Assembly (NCBI GenBank): GCA_965112735.1
Contig: OZ218959.1
Span: 124,001 to 188,000, forward strand
Source: Phaeosaccion multiseriatum
Taxonomy: Eukaryota > Ochrophyta, other classes
DNA length: 64,000 bases
Direction: 5' to 3'
The notes below the pieces were generated by a model. That model ran no database searches. It was not told the DNA's origin and saw nothing but the letters and a program-made list of their open reading frames with translations. The translations under genes and the position numbers were made by a program. Below, piece by piece: positions 10,158 through 20,437 of this stretch; position 1 is the stretch's first letter; the number at the start of each line of letters is the position of its first letter.

Positions 10158-11549
10158 ATGGAGGGCACCACGCCGAAGGGACGTGCGAAGGGGAGGGGCG
10201 GCGTGATGGAAGAAGGTCATCAAAGGACCGGTGGAGCGGGGTGGGACTTACCGAAGAGCCCCAGACTCAGCAGCAGCGGGCCTGCGGCATTGAGGGTGGT
10301 TGCCGGCCGTGTTTCGACCAAGGCTCCGTGGGGCGTATGCAAGGAGGTGGACAAGTTAACTTCCCGCGCTTTGGTGATCAACGCCGACATGCCACAAGCT
10401 ATCCAGTCACGGGTGCTGAGTATGCTGAAGCAACAGCAACAGCGGGAGCGCGAGGAGACACAACGCCTTGCTGCGGCTTCCTCCCCTCCTCCCGCCTCCA
10501 TGAGGGGAAGACATGCCGTGGAAGGGCTTCGAAGGTCGCGGAGGGTTAGGGCGAGGCAGCCGGACCATGGTATGGCGGGCTCCTTTCGCGTCAGGGCGGT
10601 GCGCCTCGGCATCCAACGTCAAGGCGCTGACGAGCTGGCCCCAACTGATGCGGCTCTTGCTCTCAAAGTGTTGGCACTGTTGCCAATGTTGGTCAAGCTT
10701 GTGCATTTCTCCGAGCTCTTTGATGCTTGCGACGTTGTTGTGCCGAGCGGCGTGGAGGAGGTGGAGTTCCCACCATTGTCGTGGTTCAACAGGCGTATCG
10801 GTCTTCCTTCCTCACTGAAGAAGGTCACTTTTGGGGATGCCTTCAATCAGGCTGATTTGGTGCTACCAAGCTCTCTGGAGGAGCTCAAGTTTTCAGCTGC
10901 CTCAGAGTTCAACAGGCCAATCGTTCTCCCTTCCTCGCTGAAGAAGGTCACTTTTGGCCGGCACTTCAATCAGGCTGATTTGGTGCTACCCAGCTCTCTG
11001 GAGGAGCTGGAGTTTTCAGCTACCTCAAGGTTCAGCAAGCCAATCGTTCTCCCTTCCTTGCTGAAGAAGCTCACTTTTGGTTATGCCTTTCAACGTCATT
11101 TCGTCCTTCCCAATGGTGTGGAGGAGGTGCTCATGGGGTGGGACTTTAACCTCCCCCTGGACCTACCTTCCTCGCTGAAGAAGGTCACTTTTGGAACACA
11201 GTTCAATCAGGCTGATTTGGTGTTACCAAACTCTCTGGAGGAGCTGGAATTTTCAGATGTCTCACTTTTCAACAGGCCAATCGATCTCCCCCCCTCGCTG
11301 AAGGTCACTTTTGGAAGAGACTTCAATCAGCCTGTGGTCCTTCCCAATGGTGTAGAGGAGGTACGCATGGGACGTGACTTTAACTTCCCCCTGGACCTCC
11401 CTCCCTCTCTGCGGGCTCTTACACTGAGTCCTCGGTACTCCTGCCCTCTTTCGAGCCTACCTGCTGGGCTGAAGAAGCTTACGGTGGGGTGGGGATACCG
11501 GCTGCCTGCAGATCGACCCGAGGGGCTTCACGTAGACCATCAACACTAA
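10158..11549 (+). CDS. FNIP/leucine-rich-repeat-like protein
   Basis: An uninterrupted frame of 463 residues from ATG 10158 (alternative ATG at 10206) to TAA 11549. Residues 1-170 are basic, with a Gln/Glu-rich helix (SMLKQQQQREREETQRLAAA). From about residue 185 the protein is a string of 20-22-residue repeats of the form LPSSLKKVTFG..FNQADLV and LPSSLEELEFS..S.FNRPIV. These match the FNIP repeat (FNQPL..LP.SL..L.FG) known from Dictyostelium and other protists, where it is thought to form a protein-binding solenoid. Paired repeats recur at a period of about 123 bases. A helical stretch upstream (about 9946-10147, ADATNITNSAKASKEALVAA) ends near a GTGAGT and may be an additional 5' exon. Function unknown. 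Confidence 0.7.
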   Translation: MEGTTPKGRAKGRGGVMEEGHQRTGGAGWDLPKSPRLSSSGPAALRVVAGRVSTKAPWGVCKEVDKLTSRALVINADMPQAIQSRVLSMLKQQQQREREETQRLAAASSPPPASMRGRHAVEGLRRSRRVRARQPDHGMAGSFRVRAVRLGIQRQGADELAPTDAALALKVLALLPMLVKLVHFSELFDACDVVVPSGVEEVEFPPLSWFNRRIGLPSSLKKVTFGDAFNQADLVLPSSLEELKFSAASEFNRPIVLPSSLKKVTFGRHFNQADLVLPSSLEELEFSATSRFSKPIVLPSLLKKLTFGYAFQRHFVLPNGVEEVLMGWDFNLPLDLPSSLKKVTFGTQFNQADLVLPNSLEELEFSDVSLFNRPIDLPPSLKVTFGRDFNQPVVLPNGVEEVRMGRDFNFPLDLPPSLRALTLSPRYSCPLSSLPAGLKKLTVGWGYRLPADRPEGLHVDHQH

Positions 11550-12200
11550 TTGGAATTTATCACTAATTTTCAAGCCTACTAGAATGTCCCGTGCAGATTT
11601 CGACAGTGTTCCAACCGCATGGGTCCGCGGGAGGAAGGCGAAAGTGCGCCCTGCCATCTATGATACGGGTCGAATTCTACTTCCCCGCCGCAGAATCTTG
11701 AATCTTGTGTGGTGTGTGTGTGTGTGCATTTGTGACCACGAGCACTGCTCCTCGAAACGCATCCGCTGTGGGAATTCTCTGTTGTGTTTGGCCGCGAGAA
11801 CTCTGAGAATCTGTGCACGATCACGATTGGTCTCGCGCCACCAAATTTCTTCTTCGTTTGGGCTAACAAGTGCCATATGTTGACTCTATACAGGAGTGCC
11901 ATATAGTGCCATAGAGTGCCTCCATTCGCCATATCTTGACTCCGTACAGGAGTGCCATAGAGTGCCATTCTTCCTCCGTTCCTCCATAGAGTGCCATATG
12001 TTGACTCCATACAGGAGTGCCATAGAGTGCCATATGTTGCCTCCATGCAGGAGTGGCACATCGGAGGGGTGCTCAGCGTTCGCTGACAGGTCTATGGTAT
12101 TATTAACAGATTGAGTGGTGACGAATGTGAAACATACGAGCAAAGCCAAAAAGCCATCAAAGCCATCAAAGCCATCATTGCCCCACTGATGCGCTTGTCG
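11550..12200. repeat. Non-coding stretch with GCCATATGTTGACTCCATAC-type minisatellite (11868-12062)
   Basis: About five to seven imperfect units combine GAGTGCCATAGAGTGCC with GCCATATGTTGACTCCATAC and AGGAGT. The preceding 11655-11690 segment is a diverged copy of 8115-8150 (GCCATCTATGATACGGGTCG, then TTCTACTTCCCC). No gene supported. Confidence 0.8.
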
Positions 12201-12221
12201 TGTGCGCGTCAGTGGGGCAAA

Positions 12222-12386
12222 CAGGGCTAGCTCGGCAGGCAGGTCTAGCTCGGCAGGCAGGTCTTACTTGGCAGGCAGGTCTAGCTTGGCAGGCAGGTCT
12301 AGCTTGGCAGGCAGGTCTAGCTTGGCAGGCAGGTCTAGCTCGGCAGGCAGGTCTTACTTGGCAGGCAGGTCTAGCTCGGCAGGCAG
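12222..12386. repeat. 18-bp minisatellite AGGTCTAGCTTGGCAGGC
   Basis: About nine tandem copies alternating CTAGCTCGGCAGGCAGGT, CTAGCTTGGCAGGCAGGT and CTTACTTGGCAGGCAGGT variants. Confidence 0.95.
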
Positions 12387-12517
12387 CGCTCGTTCTACAG
12401 AGGACACGTGTGCGAAGCCGCTCCCCTCCCCTCCCCTCAGACCTCTCTCAGAGCGGTGATCTCCTGCCCCCCCTGCCCCCCCTGCCCCCCCTGCCCCCCC
12501 TGCCCCCCCGGCGTCTC

Positions 12518-12828
12518 TCCAGCTCCAGCTCCAGCTCCAGCTCCAGCCTAAGTTCCAGCTTAAACTTAAGTTCCAGCTGCAGCTCCAGGTGGGACGTGTA
12601 ACAGACGAGACGCAGCTCCAGCCTAGCAGCTCCAGCTTAGCAGCTCCAGCCTAGCAGCTCCAGCCCAGCAGCTCCAGCTTAGCAGCTCCAGCTTAGCAGC
12701 TCCAGCTTAGCAGCTCCAGCTTAGCAGCTCCAGCTTAGCAGCTCCAGCCTAGCAGCTCCAGCCTAGCAGCTCCAGCTTAGCAGCTCCAGCTTAGCAGCTC
12801 CAGCTTAGCAGCTCCAGCTTATCTCCAG
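12518..12828. repeat. AGCTCCAGCTTAGC minisatellite
   Basis: A short AGCTCC run, then about 15 copies of TAGCAGCTCCAGCT. It is bracketed by two copies of CTCCAGGTGGGACGTGTA (about 12583 and 12829), suggesting the array expanded between duplicated flanks. It lies just downstream of the gamma-tubulin stop codon. Confidence 0.92.
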
Positions 12829-12877
12829 GTGGGATGTGTACATACACGACAGTTTCGCATGTCCTGTGGTCAGAGGG

Positions 12878-12909
12878 CTAAACGCCCTGGGACGGTGGCA
12901 GCGCCGCCG

Positions 12910-12942
<33 letters not shown>

Positions 12943-15775
12943 AGTTGACATAGTCAGGCGACTCGCAGGCCCTGTACTCGTCGATGAGCGTGTTCACGAC
13001 CTCGCGCGAGTCCTCGAACTCGTCCAGGTTCTCCGCGAACATGGGCTCCCTGTGGGTACCCAACAAGGACAACAAGGGACAATGGACGGAAACAGTGAGC
13101 GACGGAGGGAGGGAGGGGAGGGAGGAAGCGAGCATGTGAAGGGCAGGGCCCTATGGCACCCTCTGTCTGTGTGTCTCTGTGCGTGTCTGTCTGTGTGTCT
13201 GTGTGTGTGTCTCTGTATGTCTCTGTGTGTCTGTCTGTGTGTCTGTGTCTCTGTGTGTCTCTGTGTGTGTCTGTGTGTGTCTGTGTGTGTCTGTGTGTGT
13301 CTGTGTGTGTCTGTGTGTGTCTGTGTGTGTCTGTGTGTGTCTGTGTGTCTCTGTGTGTCTGTGTGTGTCTGTGTGTCTCTGTGTGTGTCTGTGTGTGTCT
13401 CTGTGTGTGTCTGTGTGTCTCTGTGTGTCTCTGTGTGTCTCTGTGTGTGTCTGTGTGTCTCTGTGTGTGTCTGTGTGTCTCTGTGTGTCTCTGTGTGTCT
13501 CTGTCTGTGTGTCTGTGTCTCTGTGTCTCTGTGTGTGTCTCTGTGTGTCTGTGTGTCTGTCTGTGTGTGTCTGTGTGTCTCTGTGTGTCTGTGTGTCTGT
13601 CTGTGTGTGTCTGTGTGTGTGTGTGTCTCTGTGTGTCTGTGTGTGTCTGTGTGTGTCTCTGTGTGTCTGTGTGTCTCTGTGTGTCTCTGTGTGTCTGTGT
13701 GTGTCTGTGTGTGTCTGTGTGTCTCTGTGTGTCTGTGTGTGTGTGTGTGTCTCTGTGTGTCTCTGTGTGTCTCTGTGTGTGTCTGTGTGTGTCTGTGTGT
13801 CTCTGTGTGTGTCTGTCTGTCGATCTGCGTGGCATCCTGCGGGCCTGCCTGTCATTCTCCTACGGCCCTTCTCAGCGGTGCCTTGGCTTAAGGTGCTGCA
13901 GTTGGTGATACATACTTGCGGTAGTTGTCAATGAAGGCGTTCCTCTTGCGGATCTTGTCGAACTGCTGGAGGGAGCGTGCGAAGAGCTGCGACATGCAAG
14001 TGTGGTTGGCGAGCATCAGACCGGACACCTTGTGCGCTGTCTCCACATACGGGCTCTTGCGAGACAGGGCCACCTGGGTAGAGGGGCAGATGGCAGCAGA
14101 CGGGCAGATAGGCACATGGGCAGACGGGCAGACGGGCAGACGGGCAGGGCGGCGGAGGGGCAAGGGGGTAGGAGAGCCCGTTAGACTCGGCAAGGAGGAA
14201 GAGAGGATGAGAGCCTTGGTACCGCACCCACGCTTCGACTCGAGCCTTCCTTCGGTCTTTGTTCAGCACATGCACGACACACACACACACAGGGGGCTGC
14301 ACCTCTCCCCTGCCCGCCCGAGGCTTCGTCTGGTGCCATCTCCCAACACATTTGACGCCATCCACCCTGAGCACTGCTTTGCACTGCACTGCACTGCACG
14401 GCACTGCACTCACTTGGATGGAGGCCGGTCCCCAGGGGATGAAGCTCACGAGCTTTCTCTCGCGTATCCGTTGCAGCGCCTTGTGCACTTGAGTGGGGTC
14501 AACATCGCCCTATATACAGAGTAGAGCGAGTCGAATGGGTGGGCAGCTGAGTATAGAAGCGCATGACCCCTCCCCTCCCCTCCCCTCCCCTCCGAGGCAG
14601 ATGGTGCAGTGCAGCCCTCCATCGCCCCCCCCTGTGCGCCGATCTGTTGAGCCCTTTGACTGCCATCCTTCACTGACGTCCTCACCTGCACGATGTTGAG
14701 GATGCTGATGTAGCAGCCCTTCTTCGTTGACGCGCTCACCATGATGTTCTTCGTCTGTGTCAGCCGTCTGGAGGTAGACAGGCAGGCAGGGCATCAAGCG
14801 GGGATGGCAGGGGATGACAAGGACGAAGATGAGCAAGCAAGCGGCAGGGCAGGCGGCAGGCAGGAGGCGGGAGGTGTCCCAGGGGGGCAGGACGCGGTGG
14901 GCAGGGAAGCATTCGATCGATGCCCTCCCCCCCCCCCTCCTACTCGAGCAAATCGACGGGACTCATGTCCCCCCTCGTCATGCTCCTCCTCGTCTCGCGT
15001 GAGTCCATCCCGTGGGCGCAACCCCTTCCCTCCTGCCTGCCCATATGCCTCCCGTGTCTGTGCTCAGCGCGCACTCTCACGCGTGGCCCCCTCCCGTGCC
15101 TACGCTACACCTTCCGCCTTTTCGCCTCCTCCCTACTCCCTCCCTCCTTCCTCCTCCCGACGCACCTCATGACGTCGAGGATGGTTGTTCTCCTTACTGC
15201 ACTCGTCTGAGTGTCACTGAGCACCAGCGGCGTGTAGCCTGGGGGGGAGGGAGGGAGGGAGGGAAGGAGGGAAGGAGGGAAGGAGGGAAGGAGGGAAAGC
15301 GAGAGTGAGTTGCGGGCGGGGAGGGAGGGAGGGAGGGATAGCGAGACGCACACACACACACACACACAGACACACACAGAGAGATACCGATGGAGCGAGA
15401 AAGAGAGAAGGACATAGAGAGAGAGAGAGAGAGGCACTTGCCGGTCATGAGGAAGTGGCAACGCGGTGTGGGGATTAGCGAGGCCACGAGGCCGATGAGA
15501 TCGTTGTTCATGTAGCCGGGGTACCGCAGCGTCGTGGTGGACGCAGCCATGACCGTTGACACGATGGAGTTGAGCTGATTAACCGTCGGGTTGGCGATGC
15601 GCAGGCGGTCCGTGGCGATGGAGTTCAGGGCGGTGTTGTCCAGCACCACCACGCAGTCGGCGTTGAGTGTGAGGCGCTTCAGTGTGAGGATGGAGTTGTA
15701 GGGCTGCACCACGACTGGGGGGAGAGGAGGGGGAGAGGAGGGGGAGGAGGAGGGAGAAAAGGAGAAAGAGAGAGA

Positions 15776-15848
<73 letters not shown>

Positions 15849-16521
15849 GAGGAGGAGGAGGAGGGAGAGGGTTCGTTTGTTCTTTTGTTGTTCGTTCGTT
15901 CGCTCGAGGTGGGCGTGTGTGTATGTGTGTGCAGGGTGGACAAGAGCGGCTCACGGGAGGCTTTTGCTCACAGGGCGCAACGGTCTCCTCGCGCCCCGCC
16001 CCCTCCCCAGCCAGAGCAAGTATGTATACTTCTACCCACTCAGTCACTCACTCACTCACTCACCCATTCCCTTCCTCCCTCCCTCCGTCCGTCCCTCCCT
16101 CCCTCACTCGCTCGCTCACACACTCACGCACTCACGCACTCACCATCGCTCACACACTCACGCACTCACGCACTCACCAGCGCTCACACACTCACGCACT
16201 CACTCACTCACGCACTCACGCACTCACCACCGCTCACACACTCACGCACTCACTCACGCACTCACGCACTCACCATCGCTCTGGCTCTCTGACCAGTTGG
16301 GGAAGACGCTGTACGTCTGAATGAGCTTCTTGGGGAAGTGGTCGTTCAGCCGCTCCAGCAGGTACGACCCTAGGCCGGAGCCCGTCCCGCCCGCGATGGA
16401 GTGTGTGAGAACAAAGCCCTCTAGAGAGTCACTCCCGTCGGCCTCTCTGAACAGATGGTGAAGAGGGGGGGGGGAGGACGGGGGCCGATACAAAGAGAGA
16501 GAGAGAGAGAAGAATGAGAGA

Positions 16522-16563
<42 letters not shown>

Positions 16564-17374
16564 GGGGGTGAACACAATTAGAGGCATATGGACATGCGGA
16601 CGATGAGGTGGTCAGCAAAGCAGAGCGAAGAGCCTGACGACACTCCCCTTGTGCCCATATGCCTCTCTAGCCGCACGCCCGTTTGCCTCTAATGCCTGCG
16701 GGTTCGCCCTCCCGGCTCCAACGGACCTGTCAATCATGTCAATGAGCACCTCCGAGTGCTCGTCTCCTTGGCGATAGCCCGACGCCCAGTTGTTGCCCGC
16801 CCCGCCCCCCTCCTTGCTCATAAACACATTCTCCGGGTTGTAGAGGTTACGATAGCCCTCCTGCTGGATACTGTTGATGACCCTCGGCTCGAGGTCGATG
16901 AGCAGGGCCCTGGGGATGTAGTGGTCGTCGTCGGCTTGATAGAAGAACACATCTTTGCGGTCGTCGCCGCAGGTGGCGTAGTCCTGCAGGATGCCGTCCG
17001 GGCTGATGCCGTGCTCCAAGCACAGCTGCTTCCAGAACTCGCTGCCGACTGGTGGGGGGGGGGGGAGAGGCAGGAGTTGAGGGGGGTGAGATAAAGTGAG
17101 GGACAGAGATGGAGGGGGGGAAGAGAGCAAGTGTAAGGACGGCTGCCAACAGTTAGAAAACAGCCGGGGTCTGTGAACTCACTTTGGTTGCCGCATTGCC
17201 CGACCTATGCGCGTGTATGTGTACAAAGGGGGGGGGGGGGGCAATTCAATAGAGAGCAAGAGAGAGGAAGCAGTGACAAACGTGAGAGACGGATGAGCAT
17301 AGTGAGGTGGTGCAACGAGAGGGAGAGAGGGAGATTGTGTGACTCACCTGCAGGGTGATGATTTCCCTGGGCAT
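12878..17374 (-). CDS. TUBG: Gamma-tubulin
   Basis: Ten exons: 17374-17348, 17204-17183, 17048-16727, 16446-16274, 15714-15442, 15238-15166, 14767-14686, 14509-14414, 14073-13916, 13049-12878. Total 465 residues in one frame. The start MPREIITLQ and [17 protein letters not shown] are diagnostic. The nucleotide-binding tubulin signature is seen as [12 protein letters not shown]. Other family blocks are [49 protein letters not shown] and [16 protein letters not shown]. Gamma-tubulin caps microtubule minus ends and nucleates them at centrosomes or basal bodies. The C-terminus departs from the family: after DYVNW comes a poly-Gly tail of about 11 residues from a G33 run, then [10 protein letters not shown]. 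The intron after exon 5 appears to use a GC donor. A GCP6-like partner is encoded 17 kb away. Confidence 0.97.
12910..12942. repeat. C33 homopolymer inside last gamma-tubulin exon
   Basis: An uninterrupted run of about 33 C on the plus strand, read as poly-glycine in gamma-tubulin. Its length is unreliable in sequencing, so the residues after it and the stop position are uncertain. Confidence 0.9.
13160..13828. repeat. (GTGTCT/GTGTGTCT)n satellite, about 0.67 kb, in gamma-tubulin intron 9
   Basis: A pure alternation of TGTG and TCTC/TCTG steps fills most of the last intron. It produces long Val/Cys/Ser or His/Thr/Arg/Asp frames on both strands that are not genes. Confidence 0.97.
15778..15850. 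repeat. (TAG)n microsatellite in gamma-tubulin intron
   Basis: About 22 TAG repeats followed by GGA repeats, immediately upstream (in gene orientation) of exon 5. Confidence 0.95.
16034..16275. repeat. (CACT)n and CACGCACTCA-type repeats in gamma-tubulin intron
   Basis: CACTCACT runs with CACACACTCACGCACTCAC and CACCATCGCTCAC variants, right up to the exon 4 donor at 16273. Confidence 0.9.
16492..16561. repeat. (GA)n microsatellite in gamma-tubulin intron
   Basis: GAGAGA tract of about 60 bases in the intron between exons 3 and 4. Confidence 0.9.
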
Positions 17375-17794
17375 GGTGCGCGCTCACCCCACACGCGTCT
17401 CCGCCTCCCTTCCCCTGCGCCGGCACCCGCGCCTTTCCAGCCACAGCAGCGCCGCTTTACTCTTTGCGATCCTTGGTGTGGATTCAAATTAAGAAACTCT
17501 TCCTCCTCTTCTTTGCAGCCCTTGTGCACTAGAAGTGCATGGAGGACGGATGTGGTGGTCAGAAGACAATGAGAAGGCTTTGGGTGGCTGTCAGCTGCTA
17601 TGAGAGCCAGGGAAAGGGGAAGTAAGGGGAGGTCGAGGGTGGAAGCAGATCGTGCAGCGGGAGGCATTATGGATGGCAGCAGACGGGGAAAAGCCTATGG
17701 GCTTGAAAATACGTTACTCCTTCCCTCACCAGATCCTCATCATTTTCTCTCTGGGAGCAAGGAGCTCACCCACGTGCAAGCAAGGGGCTGCGAG
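17375..17794. promoter_or_regulatory. Shared 5' region between divergent gamma-tubulin and androglobin-like genes
   Basis: Only about 420 bases separate the two start codons, so a bidirectional promoter is likely (inference from geometry). No TATA box or other recognised element was identified. Confidence 0.4.
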
Positions 17795-20400
17795 ATGGTG
17801 AAGGCGAAGAAAGACGCACCTTCTCCTGCCGCCGCTAAGGGGGCGAATGTGGACTACACGAGACATCCCGTGCTACGCTACGACCCTCCTCCCGATGCAA
17901 CAACAACAACGACAGCGTCAGGAGGGGCGACTGCACGAGGGAAAGCTGTAGAGGAAGAGGTCCAAGGCGACGGATGGGACAGGACGGAGAAGAGGCTGAG
18001 GTCCGTGCCATACTTCTTCCCCCTCGAGTGGAACGACGACGATATCGGTAAGCAGCGCTTCACGGGGGGCGGGGCGAGGTTGGTGGCAGAGAGCTCTCTC
18101 CGTAGGGTGAGCTTCTTTCCTGCCTTGCTAGTCTAGAATTCTCGTCCCCCCTTCCCTTTCTTCTCCCCACTCTCTCTCATTCTCCCTGTCCCTCCCTCTC
18201 TCTCTCTCTCTCTCTCCACCCCTCTCTCTCCTCTCTCTCTCACACACCCTTGCTCAGTGGACGAGGATTGGTGCTCCACCGACGCCCCCTTTGAGGATCC
18301 CCTCAATGCCTTCACAGTGGACAGTGACCTTAAGCCTCTTGTCACCAACTGGCTTCGGCCCCCGGTCTTCCTCAACCCTCCAGCTGTAGGCGAAGGGGAG
18401 GAGGAAGGAGCAGTAGCAGCGGCAGCAGCAACAGCATCCGCAGCGGCGGCAGTGACAGCGGCAAGCAAGGCAGGCAAAGGGGGGGCGGGGGGCAAGGGAG
18501 GAGGGAAGGCGGACAAGGGGGGCAAAGGAAAGGGGGCGGAGAAGGGCGGAGGCAAGGGCAGTACTTCCGCCGCAGGGGCAAAGGGTGGGGGCGGAGCGGC
18601 TCCAGGGGGGGGTCCGGTGGTGTTCGAAGACAAGCAAGTGGATGCGGAGGGCGTTCCTCTGCCCAGAGTGCTTCTTCCCGCCCCGTCGGAGCCCAAGAAA
18701 GAAGAGGTCCCTCCGGAGGGCGAAGGCGCTGCTGAGAGTCAACGTGGGGAAGGAGGAGCGGAAGCATCGGACGCGACACCCGCAGAAGCAGCAGGGCCGG
18801 CCCAGGGGGAGGGAGAGGGGGAGGGGGGGCGCGGGGGCGGAAGGAGGAGGAGCCCCCTCTGCCGCGCAGAACAACGGCGACGAAGAAGGGAAGCGTCTTC
18901 CGTGGGGGCTGTCGTCGGTGTTTGTGAAGCACCCTCCGCTGCCCGCTGCACGCAGCGCAGAAGGAGCGGCAGAGGCAGGGGAAGGGGGCAGAGAAGGAGA
19001 AGAGGACAACCCCACAAAGCAGCAGCAGCAGCCTGAGCCTGAAGACGGGGAGCCGAGTAGTAGTAGAAGTAGTAGTAGCGACAAGGAGGAGGAGGCACAA
19101 GCAGGGGCGCCGCTATTGCCGGGCGGAGAGGAGGGAGAGGCCCCCCCAAGTAGTGCTCGAGGAGGGGAGGGAGGAGGGGAGGGCGGGGGAGAAGGACAGG
19201 GGGGAGGAGAGCCGCAGCAGGCTCAGCAAGCGGCGGTGCTTCTGGCGGTGTTTCACACGCTGTCCGTGCTCCGCGACACCGTGCGAGGCGGTGGGAGCGG
19301 AGGCAACCCCTTCCTGTGGGAAGCCGTGTATCCTCAGGACAAGGAGGGGAGGCCTTGCTACAACCCCGGGGGAAAGTACATGCTCAAGCTGTGGGGCGGC
19401 GGCGGCTGGAGGAAGGTGTACGTCGATGACAGAGTGCCCGTGGATGAGGAGGGGCAGGCACTGGTCGTGATGAGTGGAGACCGCCGCGAGCTGTGGCCGC
19501 TGCTGCTCGCCAAGGGGCTGCAGAAGATGTACGCCCTGGGGGTGGTGGGGGACAGTCATATGGGCGGGGACAGTCATATGGGCCTGACGGTTACATGTGC
19601 CTCCGCCGCGGCCTTCTTCCTGCACAGCCTGACCTCTTGGGCCCCTGCGGTGGTGGACTGCGCAGCGCACCCCCTGAGGGCGGAGGAGGCCGCCGGGCCA
19701 TTGGTGGGCACACCTCTGCTGCCCCTTTCGCTGTTCGAGCTGCCCGAGCCCATGCCCATTGCGTGGGACGAGGAGGACAGGAAGGAGCGCCTCGAAGCCA
19801 AGAGGAGAAAGGCCGCACTCTTCCTGCACAGGCGGAGGAAGAAGAAGAAGATCTTGCGCAAGCAGACCTCGCCCGAGGAGGTGGCGGAAGTAGCGCACGG
19901 GAGGGAGGCGCGAATGAGGGATATCACCGACAGGATCCAACAGGGGGTCAGGCCGGAGGTGCTGCTGCTCGTGGGCAAGAGGGCTCCCCAGGCGGGAGTG
20001 ACAGCAGCAGCAGCAGTTGGTGGTACGGTTGGTGGTGGGACAGTTGGTGGTACGGCGGCGGCAGACGGGGAGGCAGACGGAGCGGGAGTGGCGCAAGCTC
20101 AGCCGTCTGTCGTGTCCATGCTCACCACGCACTCGCAGCAGCAGGTGGTGGTACAGGGAGATGCAGATGGCGGCGGCATGAACGTGATCCTTCCCGTGCT
20201 GGCCGTGGCGGAGGACGAGGACGGCCAAGCGGGAGACTTCCTCGTGCAGTGGACCCCGCCCCCCACCTTCTTCCCCCTGCCCTTGCCCGAGCCGCCTGCT
20301 ACCTCCCCAGCTGGGGCGGAGGAGACTCCGGAAGGGGGCGGAGGTGAGGCACCCTGCCTAGAAGGGTCCGCTGCCGGCCAAAGCGCGGCGAGGGAGGAAG

Positions 20401-20437
<37 letters not shown>

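Noticed and set aside
12222-12830. CRISPR-like array
   Set aside because: Units are directly adjacent without unique spacers, in a eukaryotic intergenic region.
12836-13934. Long Val/Cys/Ser frames (+) and His/Thr/Asp frames (-)
   Set aside because: Products of the TGTGTCT satellite inside a gamma-tubulin intron.
18254-20228. Minus-strand frames of 130-370 codons opposite the androglobin-like exon
   Set aside because: Mirror images of GC-rich coding sequence on the plus strand. Pro/Leu/Ser/Arg composition with no motif.
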